A DNA stretch of 64,000 bases. Source: Massilia frigida. Its GTDB lineage: Bacteria > Pseudomonadota > Gammaproteobacteria > Burkholderiales > Burkholderiaceae_D. The stretch lies in contig NZ_WHJG01000011.1 in NCBI RefSeq assembly GCF_011682175.1, forward strand, positions 62,001 through 126,000, written 5' to 3'. Position numbers and translations under genes: made by a program. Shown here in pieces: positions 10,118 to 19,563 of the stretch. The notes under the pieces were generated by a model. That model did not search any database. It was not told the origin of the DNA and worked only from the letters and a program-made list of their open reading frames with translations. Every line of letters begins with the position of its first letter. Within the stretch, counting starts at the first letter, position 1.

Positions 10118-12052
10118 TTACTTCACCGCAGGCGCAGTTTTCGTATCGGCTGTGGCAACGTCGATTTTCGCCGTCACCTTGGCCTTGGCTTTTTCCTTGA
10201 GTGCATCGATGTAACCGTGCATCTCAGCCTGTCCAACGCGCTGGGCGATGTCCTGCTGTTCCGATGCGCGGCGTGCCAGGTCCGGTTTGGCCGCTTGCGC
10301 GACTTTGCCGATGCGATAGACGCCATAGCCGATACCCGGCAGGTCCACGCCCACATAGGCTGGCAGCTTGCTCGTATCGGCCTTGAGCACGGCTGGCAGC
10401 GCGGTCGGGTTGATGCCCGTCGGCGCGGCGCGGCTGACCACCTTGGTGTCGCCAAAACCGGTAGCGTCGCCATTGGCCTTGGCGGCCGCAATCTTGGCTT
10501 CGCCGGCTTTCTTGGCCAGGCTGGCAGCTTCCTGCTCGGCCACGCGCACACGGATGACGTCGCTGACTTCGGCCAGTGGGCGCAAGGTCGCCGGCTTGAA
10601 GTCCACTACCCGGGCAGCGACCAGCGTGCTTGGCAGGACTTCGATGGCATCGGTATTGTGCTTGTTCTTGAGAACGCTGTCCGAGAACACCGCGTTCAGG
10701 AGCTTGACGCTATTCAACGGCGACTTGCCCAGCGCCGGATTCGGCGTGCGCGTGACGTGGTCGAGCGTTTCAATCTTCAGCTTGAGCTTGTCCGCAGCCG
10801 GTTTCAGGCTATCGGACTGGTCGTACACGGTCTCGCTGAAGGTTTGCGCCAGTTCCGAATACTTCTTCGACATCTTCGGCTTCTTGACTTCGGCAGTGAT
10901 CGCATCCTTGACTTCGTCGAACGGCTTGACGGTTTCTGGAACCAGCTTGGTCACGGTCAGGATGTGGTAACCGAATTCCGATTCCACCACGTCGCTGATT
11001 TCGCCCTGCTTGAGCTTGTACACGGCCGGCTCCAGCGCGGCGCTGAGGAACTCGCCCTTCTTCGCTTCGCCCAGCTCGCCGCCCTGCTCGGCCGTTGCCA
11101 CGTCCTGCGACTTGGCTTTGGCGACTGCCGCAAAGGTGTCCGGCGCCTTGCGCAGCTCGGCCAGCACGGCCTCGGCCTTGGCTTTGGCGGCGGCCTTGTC
11201 GGCGGCGCTCGCGGCTTTGGCGGCGGTGAACATGATGTGGCTGTAACGACGCTCTTCCGGCGTGGTGTAGCGCTTCAGATTACCCTTGTAGAAATCGGCC
11301 ACTTCGGCGTCGGTCACGCTGACCAGGCCCTCGACCGCAGCTGCGTCGAACACGACGTATTCGATCTTGACCTTTTCCGGGATCTGGAACAGGGCGGCGT
11401 TCTTGTCGTAGAAAGCCTTGACCATCTCGTCGGTGACCTTGACCTGGGCTTGCTGCTCCTTGGACGAGAACAGCAGTTCCTGGACTTCACGTTCCTGGTC
11501 GAAGGTATCGGACAGGCGCGCGGCAACAGCGCGCGGCACGAACGAGGTTTCCTGCACGGTGCCGGTCAGCTGCTGCAAGGCGAAATTGCTGCGCAGGCTG
11601 GCCTCGTACTGGTCGGCGGTCATGCGCGCGTTGGCCAGTGCGGCGCGGTACACTTCCACGTCGAATTTGCCGTTGGTCTTGAACGTCTCATCCTGCTGGA
11701 TCGTGTTGATCAGCACATCGTCGCCCACGGTCAGGTGGTTGCGTGCGATTTCAGCTTCCACGGCGCGCTGCGCGACCAGGTTGTTGAGGATTTCGCGCTT
11801 GAATTCAGGCGTCTCGAAGCGCTTCTGGTCGAACTGCGCTCCCATCGCGGCGCGATAGCGGTCGACCTGCTTGCGCTGGGCGTCTTCCCATTCGGGCTGC
11901 GTGATTTTCTTGCCGTCGACCGTGGCCACTTCAACCGAGGTGTCGCCGCCGCCAGAAGTACTGCTCACGATACTGCCGACCACGAACGCGGCGACCAGCA
12001 CGCCCAGCACAATCTGGATCCAGCGCCTGTGATTACGAATAAATTCAAACAT
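10118..12052 (-). CDS. ppiD: Peptidyl-prolyl cis-trans isomerase D (periplasmic folding chaperone)
   Basis: This 644-residue inner-membrane-anchored chaperone helps newly exported proteins fold. It has a short cytoplasmic start (MFEFIRNHRRWIQ), one membrane anchor (about 14-33, IVLGVLVAAFVVGSIV) and a SurA-like helical N-terminal domain. A single parvulin domain (about 264-370) begins at RRYSHIMFTA and ends around EFGYHILTVTKLVPE. A C-terminal chaperone region follows. Length and order match PpiD. The start at 12052 is chosen because MFEFIRNHRR is the conserved N-terminus; a longer frame to 12106 would precede it with unrelated sequence. It is the last gene of the conserved lon-hupB-ppiD order, but a terminator separates it from the tRNAs upstream, so it probably has its own promoter. 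Confidence 0.95.
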   Translation of the reverse strand: MFEFIRNHRRWIQIVLGVLVAAFVVGSIVSSTSGGGDTSVEVATVDGKKITQPEWEDAQRKQVDRYRAAMGAQFDQKRFETPEFKREILNNLVAQRAVEAEIARNHLTVGDDVLINTIQQDETFKTNGKFDVEVYRAALANARMTADQYEASLRSNFALQQLTGTVQETSFVPRAVAARLSDTFDQEREVQELLFSSKEQQAQVKVTDEMVKAFYDKNAALFQIPEKVKIEYVVFDAAAVEGLVSVTDAEVADFYKGNLKRYTTPEERRYSHIMFTAAKAASAADKAAAKAKAEAVLAELRKAPDTFAAVAKAKSQDVATAEQGGELGEAKKGEFLSAALEPAVYKLKQGEISDVVESEFGYHILTVTKLVPETVKPFDEVKDAITAEVKKPKMSKKYSELAQTFSETVYDQSDSLKPAADKLKLKIETLDHVTRTPNPALGKSPLNSVKLLNAVFSDSVLKNKHNTDAIEVLPSTLVAARVVDFKPATLRPLAEVSDVIRVRVAEQEAASLAKKAGEAKIAAAKANGDATGFGDTKVVSRAAPTGINPTALPAVLKADTSKLPAYVGVDLPGIGYGVYRIGKVAQAAKPDLARRASEQQDIAQRVGQAEMHGYIDALKEKAKAKVTAKIDVATADTKTAPAVK

Positions 12053-12107
12053 GGTTTGCCAATTCGGGATGAATAAAACTGCGATTAATGCGATCGAGAC
12101 GCACACA

Positions 12108-12136
12108 CAAAAAAAAAGGCGAACTCTCGTTCGCCT
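12108..12136 (-). terminator. Intrinsic terminator after the tRNA pair
   Basis: The perfect stem AGGCGAAC / GTTCGCCT (12117-12124 and 12129-12136) has the four-base loop TCTC. On the minus strand a T-run of about nine follows. It ends the tRNA-Val/tRNA-Asp transcript and separates it from ppiD. Confidence 0.88.
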
Positions 12137-12260
12137 CTTCTCTATTGACAGGACTGCCAGGACCCGGCTGCGTTGAACCAGCCGTGGAATCCCGTGCGGG
12201 CGACTCCTGATTCCCGGCGCGCTCCCCGTTCAGGGAACACACCATCGTACTGCTATATGC

Positions 12261-12337
<77 letters not shown>

Positions 12338-12368
12338 GTAAAAAATACTGGTACTGCATGCCAGGCTG

Positions 12369-12444
12369 TGGTGGGGGCTGAGAGGCTCGAACTCCCGACC
12401 CGCGCCTTGTAAGGGCGCTGCTCTACCAACTGAGCTAAACCCCC
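12369..12444 (-). tRNA. tRNA-Val (anticodon TAC)
   Basis: This 76-base tRNA gene has the CCA end encoded. The acceptor arm is GGGGGTT with AGCCCCC, the D arm is AGCTCAGTTGGTAGAGC, the anticodon loop CTTACAA carries TAC, and the T arm contains GTTCGAGCC. It lies between hupB and tRNA-Asp, the usual position in Burkholderiales. Confidence 0.96.
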
Positions 12445-12511
12445 GTCAGTACACCTGTGTCACCAAGTGCCTCTGGACATTTTCCGGTGATTGTCACCTC
12501 ACCGAAGGACA

Positions 12512-12784
12512 TTAGTTTACTGCATCTTTCAGCGCTTTACCAGCTTTAAATTTAGGAACCTTCGCCGCCGCGATCTTGATCGCTTCCTTGGTGCGCGGAT
12601 TGCGGCCGGTACGCGCGGCGCGCTCGCCCACCGAGAAGGTACCGAAGCCGACCAGGGTCACGCTATCGTTCTTCTGCAGGCTGGCCGTGACCGCTTCGAT
12701 CATGGCGTCGAGCGCGCGCGTGGCCGAGGCCTTGGTAATGTCCGCCGACTTCGCGATTTCTTCGATCAATTCTGTTTTGTTCAC
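12512..12784 (-). CDS. hupB: DNA-binding protein HU-beta
   Basis: This 90-residue histone-like nucleoid protein forms dimers that bend DNA. It begins [19 protein letters not shown], and its beta-arm region contains [21 protein letters not shown], with the family signature GFGTF and the DNA-contacting RTGRNP tip. The start codon is GTG at 12784; reading further upstream to 12901 crosses non-conserved sequence. It follows lon after 158 bases holding a lon terminator, and precedes the tRNA pair, matching the widespread lon-hupB-ppiD order. Confidence 0.97.
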   Translation of the reverse strand: MNKTELIEEIAKSADITKASATRALDAMIEAVTASLQKNDSVTLVGFGTFSVGERAARTGRNPRTKEAIKIAAAKVPKFKAGKALKDAVN

Positions 12785-12889
12785 TTGTGCCCCGTTACAT
12801 AAGATGTGCGGCGAAAAGAAATCCGCAGCGCGTATTAAACAAGCCGTCCCTCTGCCTGTCAAGCCAAATACCAAGCCGCCTGCCAGGCG

Positions 12890-12918
12890 GAAAAGAAACA
12901 AGCGTCCGAAGACGCTTG
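12890..12918 (-). terminator. Probable intrinsic terminator of lon
   Basis: The stem CAAGCGTC / GACGCTTG (12899-12906 and 12911-12918) has loop CGAA. On the minus strand it is followed by a T-rich stretch (TTTCTTTT). It lies 25 bases after the lon stop. Confidence 0.75.
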
Positions 12919-12942
12919 CTTGGGTACTGCGATACGAGCGGT

Positions 12943-15360
12943 TTAGTGCTTGACGACGTCCGTTTGCGGAGCCGCGCCATCGACCGGCGGCGTGGCCGCC
13001 ACGGCGGCGACCGCCGGCACTTCCACTATCGGCGCCGGCATGCGTTCCAGCGCGATTTCTAGCACCTTGTCGATCCAGCGCACCGGAACGATTTCGAGCT
13101 TGTTCTTCACGTTGTCCGGAATGTCGGCCAGGTCCTTGACGTTCTGCTCGGGAATGAGCACCGTCTTGATGCCGCCGCGATGCGCCGCCAGCAGCTTTTC
13201 TTTCAGGCCGCCGATCGGCAGCACTTCGCCGCGCAGCGTGATCTCGCCCGTCATCGCCACGTCGGCCCGTACCGGAATGCCGGTAAATACCGACACCAGC
13301 GCGGTGGTCATCGCAATACCGGCCGATGGACCGTCTTTCGGGGTCGCGCCTTCCGGCACGTGAATGTGAATGTCGGCTTTTTCAAACACGTCATTCTTGA
13401 TGCCCAGGCGATTGGCGCGCGAACGCACCACGGTGCGCGCCGCTTCGATCGATTCCTTCATCACGTCGCCCAGGGTACCGGTGCGTATCACGCCGCCCTT
13501 GCCCGGCATTTGCACCGCCTCGATGGTCAAGAGATCGCCGCCCACTTCGGTCCATGCAAGGCCGACCACCTGGCCGATCTGGTTCTCTTTCTCGGCCACG
13601 CCGAAATCGTAACGGCGCACGCCCAGGAACTTGTCGATGTTCTTGCCGTTGACCGTGACCTTTTTATCGGCCTTTTTCAACAGCAGCATCTTGACGACCT
13701 TGCGGCAGATCTTCGAGATTTCGCGTTCGAGCGAACGCACGCCGGCTTCCCGCGTGTAGTAACGGATGATGTCGCGGATCGCGCTTTCGGCCACGGCGAT
13801 TTCTTCTTCCTTCAAGCCATTCGCCTTGACCTGCTTCGGCAGCAGGTAACGCTGGGCGATGCTGGTCTTTTCATCTTCCGTGTAACCGGACAGGCGAATC
13901 ACTTCCATGCGGTCGAGCAGCGCCGGCGGAATGTTGAAGGAATTCGAGGTCGCCACGAACATCACGTCCGACAGATCGAAGTCGACTTCGATGTAGTGGT
14001 CCGAGAACGTGTGATTCTGTTCCGGGTCCAGCACTTCGAGCAGGGCCGACGATGGATCGCCACGGAAGTCGGCACCCATCTTGTCGATTTCATCGAGCAG
14101 GAACAGCGGGTTGCGCACGCCGACTTTCGCCAGCGATTGCAGCACCTTGCCCGGCATCGAACCGATATACGTGCGGCGGTGGCCGCGGATCTCGGCTTCG
14201 TCGCGCACGCCGCCGAGCGCCATGCGCACGAACTTGCGGTTGGTGGCCTTGGCGATCGATTGGCCCAGCGAGGTCTTGCCCACGCCCGGAGGACCGACGA
14301 AACACAGGATCGGCGCTTTCAGCTTGTCGACGCGTTGCTGGACCGCGAGGTATTCCAGAATGCGTTCTTTGACCTTGTCCAGGCCATAGTGATCGCCTTC
14401 GAGCACTTTTTCGGCATTCGACAGATCGTTATTGACCTTGGACTTTTTCTTCCACGGCAGGTTGACCAGGGTATCGATGTAGTTACGCACGACAGTGGCT
14501 TCGGCCGACATCGGCGACATCAGCTTGAGCTTCTTGAGTTCGTTGGTCGCCTTGTCCAGCGCTTCCTTCGGCATCTTGGCGGCGATGACTTTTTTCTCGA
14601 GTTCATCGATATCGGCGCCATCTTCGCCCTCGCCCAGTTCCTTCTGGATCGCCTTGACCTGTTCGTTCAGATAGTACTCGCGCTGCGATTTTTCCATCTG
14701 GCGCTTGACGCGGCCGCGGATGCGCTTTTCCACTTGCAGGATGTCGAGCTCGCCTTCGAGCTGGCCGAGCAGGTGCTCAAGACGCTTGGCGACGTTGAAG
14801 ATTTCCAGGATCACCTGCTTTTGCTCAAGCTTGAGCGGCAGGTGGGCGGCGACCGTATCGGCCAGGCGGCCGGCGTCGTCGATCCCTGCCAGCGAAGCGA
14901 GGATTTCAGGTGGAATTTTTTTGTTGAGTTTGACGTACTGGTCGAACTGCTGGACGATCGCGCGGCGCATCGCCTCGACTTCGGAATCGTCGCCGATTTC
15001 CGAATTGAGCGGAGTCAGGTCGGCGATGAAATGGGTCGGCGCATCGCTGATGTGGTTGATGCGTGCACGCTGGGCGCCTTCGACCAGCACCTTGACGGTG
15101 CCGTCGGGCAGCTTGAGCATTTGCAGGATGTTAGCCACGCAACCGATCTCGTAGATGTCGGACGCGGACGGCTCATCCTTGGCGGCAGCCTTCTGGGCGG
15201 CCAGCATGATGCTCTTGCCCTGCTCCATGGCTGCTTCCAGCGCCTTGATGGATTTCGGACGGCCGACGAACAGTGGGATCACCATATGCGGGAAGACGAC
15301 CACGTCGCGCAACGGCAGTAAGGGCAGCGTCGTTTGCTCGGTTAATTTGGAAGTTGTCAT
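12943..15360 (-). CDS. lon: ATP-dependent protease Lon
   Basis: This 805-residue AAA+ protease degrades misfolded and regulatory proteins in the cytoplasm. It has an N-terminal substrate-recognition domain beginning [19 protein letters not shown], then an AAA+ module with Walker [10 protein letters not shown] and Walker [10 protein letters not shown]. The C-terminal serine-lysine protease domain carries the catalytic serine in [10 protein letters not shown] and the Lys in the later [11 protein letters not shown] segment. The start is ATG 15360, with AAGGTAT just upstream; the frame extends to 15408 but that part is not conserved. It follows clpX after its terminator, so it has a separate promoter in 15361-15510. 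The C-terminal tail after residue 780 is Ala/Pro-rich and variable. Confidence 0.98.
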   Translation of the reverse strand: MTTSKLTEQTTLPLLPLRDVVVFPHMVIPLFVGRPKSIKALEAAMEQGKSIMLAAQKAAAKDEPSASDIYEIGCVANILQMLKLPDGTVKVLVEGAQRARINHISDAPTHFIADLTPLNSEIGDDSEVEAMRRAIVQQFDQYVKLNKKIPPEILASLAGIDDAGRLADTVAAHLPLKLEQKQVILEIFNVAKRLEHLLGQLEGELDILQVEKRIRGRVKRQMEKSQREYYLNEQVKAIQKELGEGEDGADIDELEKKVIAAKMPKEALDKATNELKKLKLMSPMSAEATVVRNYIDTLVNLPWKKKSKVNNDLSNAEKVLEGDHYGLDKVKERILEYLAVQQRVDKLKAPILCFVGPPGVGKTSLGQSIAKATNRKFVRMALGGVRDEAEIRGHRRTYIGSMPGKVLQSLAKVGVRNPLFLLDEIDKMGADFRGDPSSALLEVLDPEQNHTFSDHYIEVDFDLSDVMFVATSNSFNIPPALLDRMEVIRLSGYTEDEKTSIAQRYLLPKQVKANGLKEEEIAVAESAIRDIIRYYTREAGVRSLEREISKICRKVVKMLLLKKADKKVTVNGKNIDKFLGVRRYDFGVAEKENQIGQVVGLAWTEVGGDLLTIEAVQMPGKGGVIRTGTLGDVMKESIEAARTVVRSRANRLGIKNDVFEKADIHIHVPEGATPKDGPSAGIAMTTALVSVFTGIPVRADVAMTGEITLRGEVLPIGGLKEKLLAAHRGGIKTVLIPEQNVKDLADIPDNVKNKLEIVPVRWIDKVLEIALERMPAPIVEVPAVAAVAATPPVDGAAPQTDVVKH

Positions 15361-15391
15361 GGCATACCTTATAGAAAGCGTGTTTACGATG

Positions 15392-15408
15392 TTGGCACTG
15401 ACTGCCAA
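15392..15408. promoter_or_regulatory. Inverted repeat in the lon leader
   Basis: TTGGCA and TGCCAA flank CTGAC, a perfect 6-5-6 dyad about 32-48 bases before the lon start. It could be an operator or a small leader hairpin. I could not identify a convincing sigma-32 promoter around it. Confidence 0.35.
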
Positions 15409-15510
15409 AACACAAGACCGGCGGATAAAATATTTCTACAAGTTATTTGAACAATTCATCAACTTGATTCAAATACAACCGGAATAATCTAAAAAAATTT
15501 TATCGCAGCG

Positions 15511-15557
15511 TCAAATAAAAAAGCCACCGCGCAGCGCTTGCGCTGCGAGTGGCTTTT
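15511..15557 (-). terminator. Intrinsic terminator of clpX
   Basis: A long hairpin has outer arms AAAAGCCAC / GTGGCTTTT (15519-15527, 15549-15557) and an inner perfect stem GCAGCGC / GCGCTGC with a two-base loop. On the minus strand it runs into TTTTTTATTT. Confidence 0.9.
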
Positions 15558-15645
15558 CGAGTGAAGCCTGATTCTTTTATTGAGGTAAATTGTACCGCCA
15601 AGAATTCAGGAATCAATGCTTTTGTTGCTTTCGAAGCGCAGAATT

Positions 15646-16914
15646 TCAGTTTTCGCCCGACGCTTTCGCGCTTTCGCTGTAAATCAGTAAAGGTTTGGCA
15701 CCGTTCGTGATCGAATTTTCATCGATCACGACCTTGATGACATTCTGCTGATTCGGCAATTCGTACATCACATCGAGCAATGCATGTTCAAGAATGGAAC
15801 GCAAACCGCGCGCACCGGTCTTGCGTGCCAGTGCCTTGCGGGCAATGGCGTGCAAGGCGGCCGGACGGATTTCCAGTTCCGCACCTTCCATTTCCAGCAG
15901 CTTGGAATACTGTTTGATCAAGGCATTCTTCGGCTCGATCAGGATCTGGATCAGCGCTTCCTCGGTCAGTTCCGACAAGGCGGCAACCACCGGCAGGCGG
16001 CCCACCAGCTCGGGAATCAGGCCGAACTTGATCAAGTCTTCCGGTTCGGCTTCGAGCAGCACGTCGGCGCTGGCGCGCTGCGATTCGCTCTTGACGCTGG
16101 CCGAGAAGCCGATCCCGCTCTTTTCGGAACGGTTCTGGATGATCTTGACCAGGCCGTCGAAGGCGCCGCCGCAGATGAACATGATGTTGGTCGTATCGAC
16201 CTGGACGAAATCCTGGTTCGGATGCTTGCGCCCGCCTTGTGGCGGTACCGATGCCATGGTGCCTTCGATCAGTTTCAGCAAGGCTTGCTGCACGCCTTCG
16301 CCGGACACATCGCGGGTAATCGAGGGATTGTCCGATTTGCGCGAAATCTTGTCGATTTCATCGATGTAGACGATGCCGCGCTGGGCCTTGTCGACTTCGT
16401 AATTGCAGCTTTGCAGCAGCTTCTGGATGATGTTCTCCACGTCTTCGCCCACATAACCGGCTTCGGTCAGGGTGGTGGCGTCGGCGATCACGAAGGGCAC
16501 ATTGAGCATGCGCGCCAGGGTCTGGGCCAGCAGGGTCTTGCCCGAACCGGTAGGACCGACCAGCAAGATGTTGCTCTTTGCCAGTTCGACTTCATCCTTC
16601 TTGCCCAGGTGCTTGAGACGCTTGTAGTGGTTGTACACCGCAACGGACAGGATGCGCTTGGCGGTTTGCTGGCCGATCACGTACTGATCCAGCAATTCCT
16701 TGATCTCGTTCGGAGTCGGCAGGTCGGACTTGGCGCCGGCCACCGTTTCCACGTTCGAGGTCTCGTCGCGGATGATGTCGTTACACAGGTCGATGCACTC
16801 GTCGCAAATGAAGACGGATGGACCTGCGATGAGTTTCTTCACCTCGTGCTGGCTCTTGCCGCAGAACGAGCAGTAGAGGAGTTTTTCGCCGCTGGAGGAT
16901 TTTTTGTCTGACAT
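15646..16914 (-). CDS. clpX: ATP-dependent Clp protease ATP-binding subunit ClpX
   Basis: This 422-residue AAA+ unfoldase feeds substrates to ClpP. The N-terminal zinc-binding domain has Cys15, Cys18, Cys37 and Cys40 (CSFCGKS and [10 protein letters not shown]). The AAA+ module follows with Walker [13 protein letters not shown], Walker [11 protein letters not shown], sensor and [18 protein letters not shown]. The tripeptide loop needed for ClpP docking lies in the [13 protein letters not shown] region of the family; here the segment reads [12 protein letters not shown]. The start is ATG 16914 (MSDKKSS); extension to 16968 is not conserved. It lies 306 bases downstream of clpP, with a terminator-like hairpin between them, so it may be transcribed partly independently. 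Confidence 0.98.
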   Translation of the reverse strand: MSDKKSSSGEKLLYCSFCGKSQHEVKKLIAGPSVFICDECIDLCNDIIRDETSNVETVAGAKSDLPTPNEIKELLDQYVIGQQTAKRILSVAVYNHYKRLKHLGKKDEVELAKSNILLVGPTGSGKTLLAQTLARMLNVPFVIADATTLTEAGYVGEDVENIIQKLLQSCNYEVDKAQRGIVYIDEIDKISRKSDNPSITRDVSGEGVQQALLKLIEGTMASVPPQGGRKHPNQDFVQVDTTNIMFICGGAFDGLVKIIQNRSEKSGIGFSASVKSESQRASADVLLEAEPEDLIKFGLIPELVGRLPVVAALSELTEEALIQILIEPKNALIKQYSKLLEMEGAELEIRPAALHAIARKALARKTGARGLRSILEHALLDVMYELPNQQNVIKVVIDENSITNGAKPLLIYSESAKASGEN

Positions 16915-17004
16915 GGGGCAGGTTTCTATTGAATTGCTATAAATGTAACGCGAACCGACGCGCAACAAGGAGGCGCGCTAACAGCATGCTACCCGAAATA
17001 AAAA

Positions 17005-17041
17005 CGAAACGCCCGAACGTTGTAGCGCACGGGCGTTTTTT
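17005..17041. terminator. Hairpin between clpP and clpX, terminator-like on both strands
   Basis: The arms AAACGCCCG (17007-17015) and CGGGCGTTT (17030-17038) are perfect. On the plus strand a six-T run follows, and on the minus strand TTTCGTTTTTATTT follows. Because clpP and clpX are both on the minus strand, it would attenuate read-through from clpP into clpX. Confidence 0.75.
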
Positions 17042-17220
17042 GAGCAACACCTGAGGCGAACCTTGATAAAGCTACTACGCGGCGCAATTGTCGTCCTGCG
17101 ATGCTCGCCGTACGTGTGTACGGCTGCGCTTCTCGAACAACACTTGCACCGCTCGCTACGCTTTCTCAAGGTCCGCCTGGCGCCGTCGGTGCAACTGGTC
17201 GCGCGGCCCGCGCTATGACT
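17042..17220. other. clpP-clpX intergenic region with a small dyad
   Basis: There is no gene here. It contains the perfect inverted repeat GCCGTAC-GTGT-GTACGGC at 17107-17124 within a stretch that looks like a dispersed intergenic repeat. Confirming repetition needs the rest of the genome. The clpX promoter should lie between here and 16915, but I cannot point to it. Confidence 0.4.
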
Positions 17221-17838
17221 TTATTCGCGCTTCGCAAGGACTTTGTCGATCAGACCATATTCCGCAGCTTCGTCGCCGGACATGAAACGATCGCGGTCGG
17301 TATCCTTGTGGATCTGTTCCATCGTCTTGCCCGTACGTTCGGCCAGGATGTGGTTCAGACGCTCACGCAGGTAGAGGATTTCCTTGGCCTGGATTTCGAT
17401 GTCCGAGGCCTGCCCTTGCGAGCCACCCGACGGCTGGTGAATCATGATGCGCGAGTTCGGCAGCGAGAAACGCTTGCCCTTGGCGCCAGCGGCCAGCAGG
17501 AAAGCGCCCATCGATGCGGCCATCCCGGTGCACAGGGTCGACACGTCCGGCTTGATGAAGTTCATCGTATCGAAGATCGCCAGGCCGGCCGAGACCGATC
17601 CGCCAGGCGAGTTGATGTAGAGCGAAATATCCTTGTCCGGATTCTCGCTCTCAAGGAACAGCAGCTGGGCCACGATCAGGTTGGCCATCTGGTCATGCAC
17701 CGGCCCGACCATGAAAATTACGCGTTCCTTGAGCAGGCGCGAGTAAATATCGTACGAGCGCTCGCCGCGGCCGCTTTGCTCCACGACCATCGGAATGAGG
17801 CCGAGTGCTTGTGTATCCAATGCCGGATTATGATTCAT
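17221..17838 (-). CDS. clpP: ATP-dependent Clp protease proteolytic subunit ClpP
   Basis: This 205-residue serine peptidase forms the two-ring chamber that works with ClpX. The catalytic triad is visible: Ser109 in [11 protein letters not shown], His134 in MIHQP, and Asp183 in TDRDRFM. The substrate-binding INSPGGSV loop is at 75-82. The N-terminus is slightly longer than in E. coli ([16 protein letters not shown]), as in many betaproteobacteria, where the first residues are removed. It starts 37 bases after tig, so both probably share a transcript. Confidence 0.98.
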   Translation of the reverse strand: MNHNPALDTQALGLIPMVVEQSGRGERSYDIYSRLLKERVIFMVGPVHDQMANLIVAQLLFLESENPDKDISLYINSPGGSVSAGLAIFDTMNFIKPDVSTLCTGMAASMGAFLLAAGAKGKRFSLPNSRIMIHQPSGGSQGQASDIEIQAKEILYLRERLNHILAERTGKTMEQIHKDTDRDRFMSGDEAAEYGLIDKVLAKRE

Positions 17839-17875
17839 ACCTGTCTCTTCCTTTGTAAGCAGCCTAAAGCAAGCT

Positions 17876-19216
17876 TTAAGCTTGTGCGTTGCTTCCCATC
17901 AACTCGTCGAATGCAACGGCCTTGGCCGTGACTTTCGCGATACCGAGTACATAGTTAACGACGTTTTCTTCCAATACAAGAGCTTCGACTTCCGACAGGC
18001 GGCGACGATCGCTGTAGTAGTACTTGAGTACTTCACGCGGATCTTCGTAGCTTTGGGCGAAATCTTCGATCTGCGCCTTGACCTGCTCAGGCGTTGCCTG
18101 CAGCTTGTTGTCGCCAACCAGTTGCGACAGGATCAGGCCCAGGCGCACGCGGCGCTCGGCCTTGGTGGCGAACAGTTCTTGCGGGAATGGCATATCCTTG
18201 ACATCCATGCCACGCTGCGCCATGTCCTGGCGGGTCATCTCGGCCAGGCGCTCGGCGTCCTGGGCGATCATGACTTTAGGGACTTCCATCTCGGTGACCT
18301 TGACCAGGGCATCCATCACGGCTTCCTTGTTGCGTGCCTTGACGCGGCCCGCGACTTCGCGTTCCAGGTTGATCTTGATGTCAGCGCGCATTTTTTCCAG
18401 GTCGCCATCTTCCATGCCCAGCGATTTGGCGAACTCGGCATCGACTGCCGGCAGGTGCGCCCATTCCAGCTTTTTCAGGGTGATGGTGAAGTCGGCGGTT
18501 TTGCCGGCCACGTCAGCACCGTGGTAGTCGGCCGGGAAGGCCAACGGGAAGGTTTTTGCTTCGCCGACCTTGAGGCCAACGGTGGCTGCTTCGAATTCCG
18601 GCAACATGCGGCCTTCGCCGAGCACGAATGCATAGTCTTCAGCTTTGCCGCCTGGGAATTCAACGCCATCGATCACGCCGACAAAGTCGACCGTCACGCG
18701 GTCGCCATTGGCTGCGATCGGCTCGCCGCCGTCGCCGTGTTCGCCGGCTTCACCCTTGGTGTGGTAATGCACGCGCTGTTTGCGCAGGATTTCAATGGTC
18801 TTTTCGATTTCCGCGTCCGACACGTCGGCTTTCACGGTGTCGATCTCGACGCCCGACAGGTCGCCGACGACGACTTCAGGATAGACCTCGAAGGTGGCGT
18901 CGAACGACAGCACGCCTTCAGCGGACTCTTCCTTTGGTTCGATTTTTGGGAAACCGGCAACGCGCAGCTGGTTCTCGTTGGCGGCTTCATTGAAGGCGCG
19001 GCCGACTTTATCGTTCAGCACGTCCGATTCGATCTGGTAGCCATATTGCTGCGCGACCATTTTCAGTGGAACTTTGCCTGGACGGAAGCCAGGTGCCTTG
19101 GCCGTTTTGGCCTGCTGTTTCAGGCGCTTTTCCACTTCCGTACGGACGTCAGTCAGCGGAAAAGAGATCGTCAAGCGACGTTCGAGTTTACCCAGGGTTT
19201 CGACTGCAGTTGCCAT
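17876..19216 (-). CDS. tig: Trigger factor (ribosome-associated chaperone)
   Basis: This 446-residue peptidyl-prolyl isomerase and chaperone binds nascent chains at the ribosome exit tunnel. The ribosome-binding signature GFRPGKVP is at about residues 44-51. The FKBP domain (about 160-245) contains [17 protein letters not shown] and ends with [10 protein letters not shown]. The long helical C-terminal arms follow. The start is ATG 19216. The open frame continues to 19285, but that part runs through the tRNA-Leu gene and is not coding. tRNA-Leu ends 34 bases upstream on the same strand, so tig may be transcribed with it. Confidence 0.97.
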   Translation of the reverse strand: MATAVETLGKLERRLTISFPLTDVRTEVEKRLKQQAKTAKAPGFRPGKVPLKMVAQQYGYQIESDVLNDKVGRAFNEAANENQLRVAGFPKIEPKEESAEGVLSFDATFEVYPEVVVGDLSGVEIDTVKADVSDAEIEKTIEILRKQRVHYHTKGEAGEHGDGGEPIAANGDRVTVDFVGVIDGVEFPGGKAEDYAFVLGEGRMLPEFEAATVGLKVGEAKTFPLAFPADYHGADVAGKTADFTITLKKLEWAHLPAVDAEFAKSLGMEDGDLEKMRADIKINLEREVAGRVKARNKEAVMDALVKVTEMEVPKVMIAQDAERLAEMTRQDMAQRGMDVKDMPFPQELFATKAERRVRLGLILSQLVGDNKLQATPEQVKAQIEDFAQSYEDPREVLKYYYSDRRRLSEVEALVLEENVVNYVLGIAKVTAKAVAFDELMGSNAQA

Positions 19217-19250
19217 TGTAAAAATCGTCCAAAAAATAGTATTAAACTCG

Positions 19251-19337
19251 TGGTGCGAGGAGGGGGACTCGAACCCCCACACCATTGCTGGCGTCAGGAC
19301 CTAAACCTGGTGCGTCTACCAATTTCGCCATCCTCGC
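19251..19337 (-). tRNA. tRNA-Leu (anticodon TAG)
   Basis: This is an 87-base class II tRNA gene with a long variable arm and encoded CCA. The acceptor arm is GCGAGGA with TCCTCGC, the anticodon loop TTTAGGT carries TAG, and the T arm contains GTTCGAGTCC. It lies directly upstream of tig on the same strand. Confidence 0.95.
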
Positions 19338-19385
19338 GGGATCGCATTGACCGCCATCATCGGCGAGAGAATGCACCTTTCCATC

Positions 19386-19440
19386 TGAAAAAACAAAGGG
19401 CGCCCGACAGTGAAACCGGCCGCCCTGCACTGCCTTTGTT
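19386..19440 (-). terminator. Terminator-like hairpin upstream of tRNA-Leu
   Basis: The arms AACAAAGG (19392-19399) and CCTTTGTT (19433-19440) enclose a GC-rich, partly self-complementary loop. On the minus strand six T follow. No minus-strand gene feeds into it, so it may end a short unannotated transcript or act in the leader of tRNA-Leu. Confidence 0.5.
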
Positions 19441-19563
19441 AGGGGCTACAACTTCAACCCGGTATTTTACTGGATTTTCTGACCACATAGGGCGTTTTTT
19501 GAAACGGACTCAGGCGGCGTATAATTTGGAAACGTTTTCAGTCCTTTAGAGAAATACCTCCGC

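Noticed and set aside
19217-19285. N-terminal extension of trigger factor
   Set aside because: It would be encoded by the tRNA-Leu gene. [14 protein letters not shown] is the normal trigger factor start.
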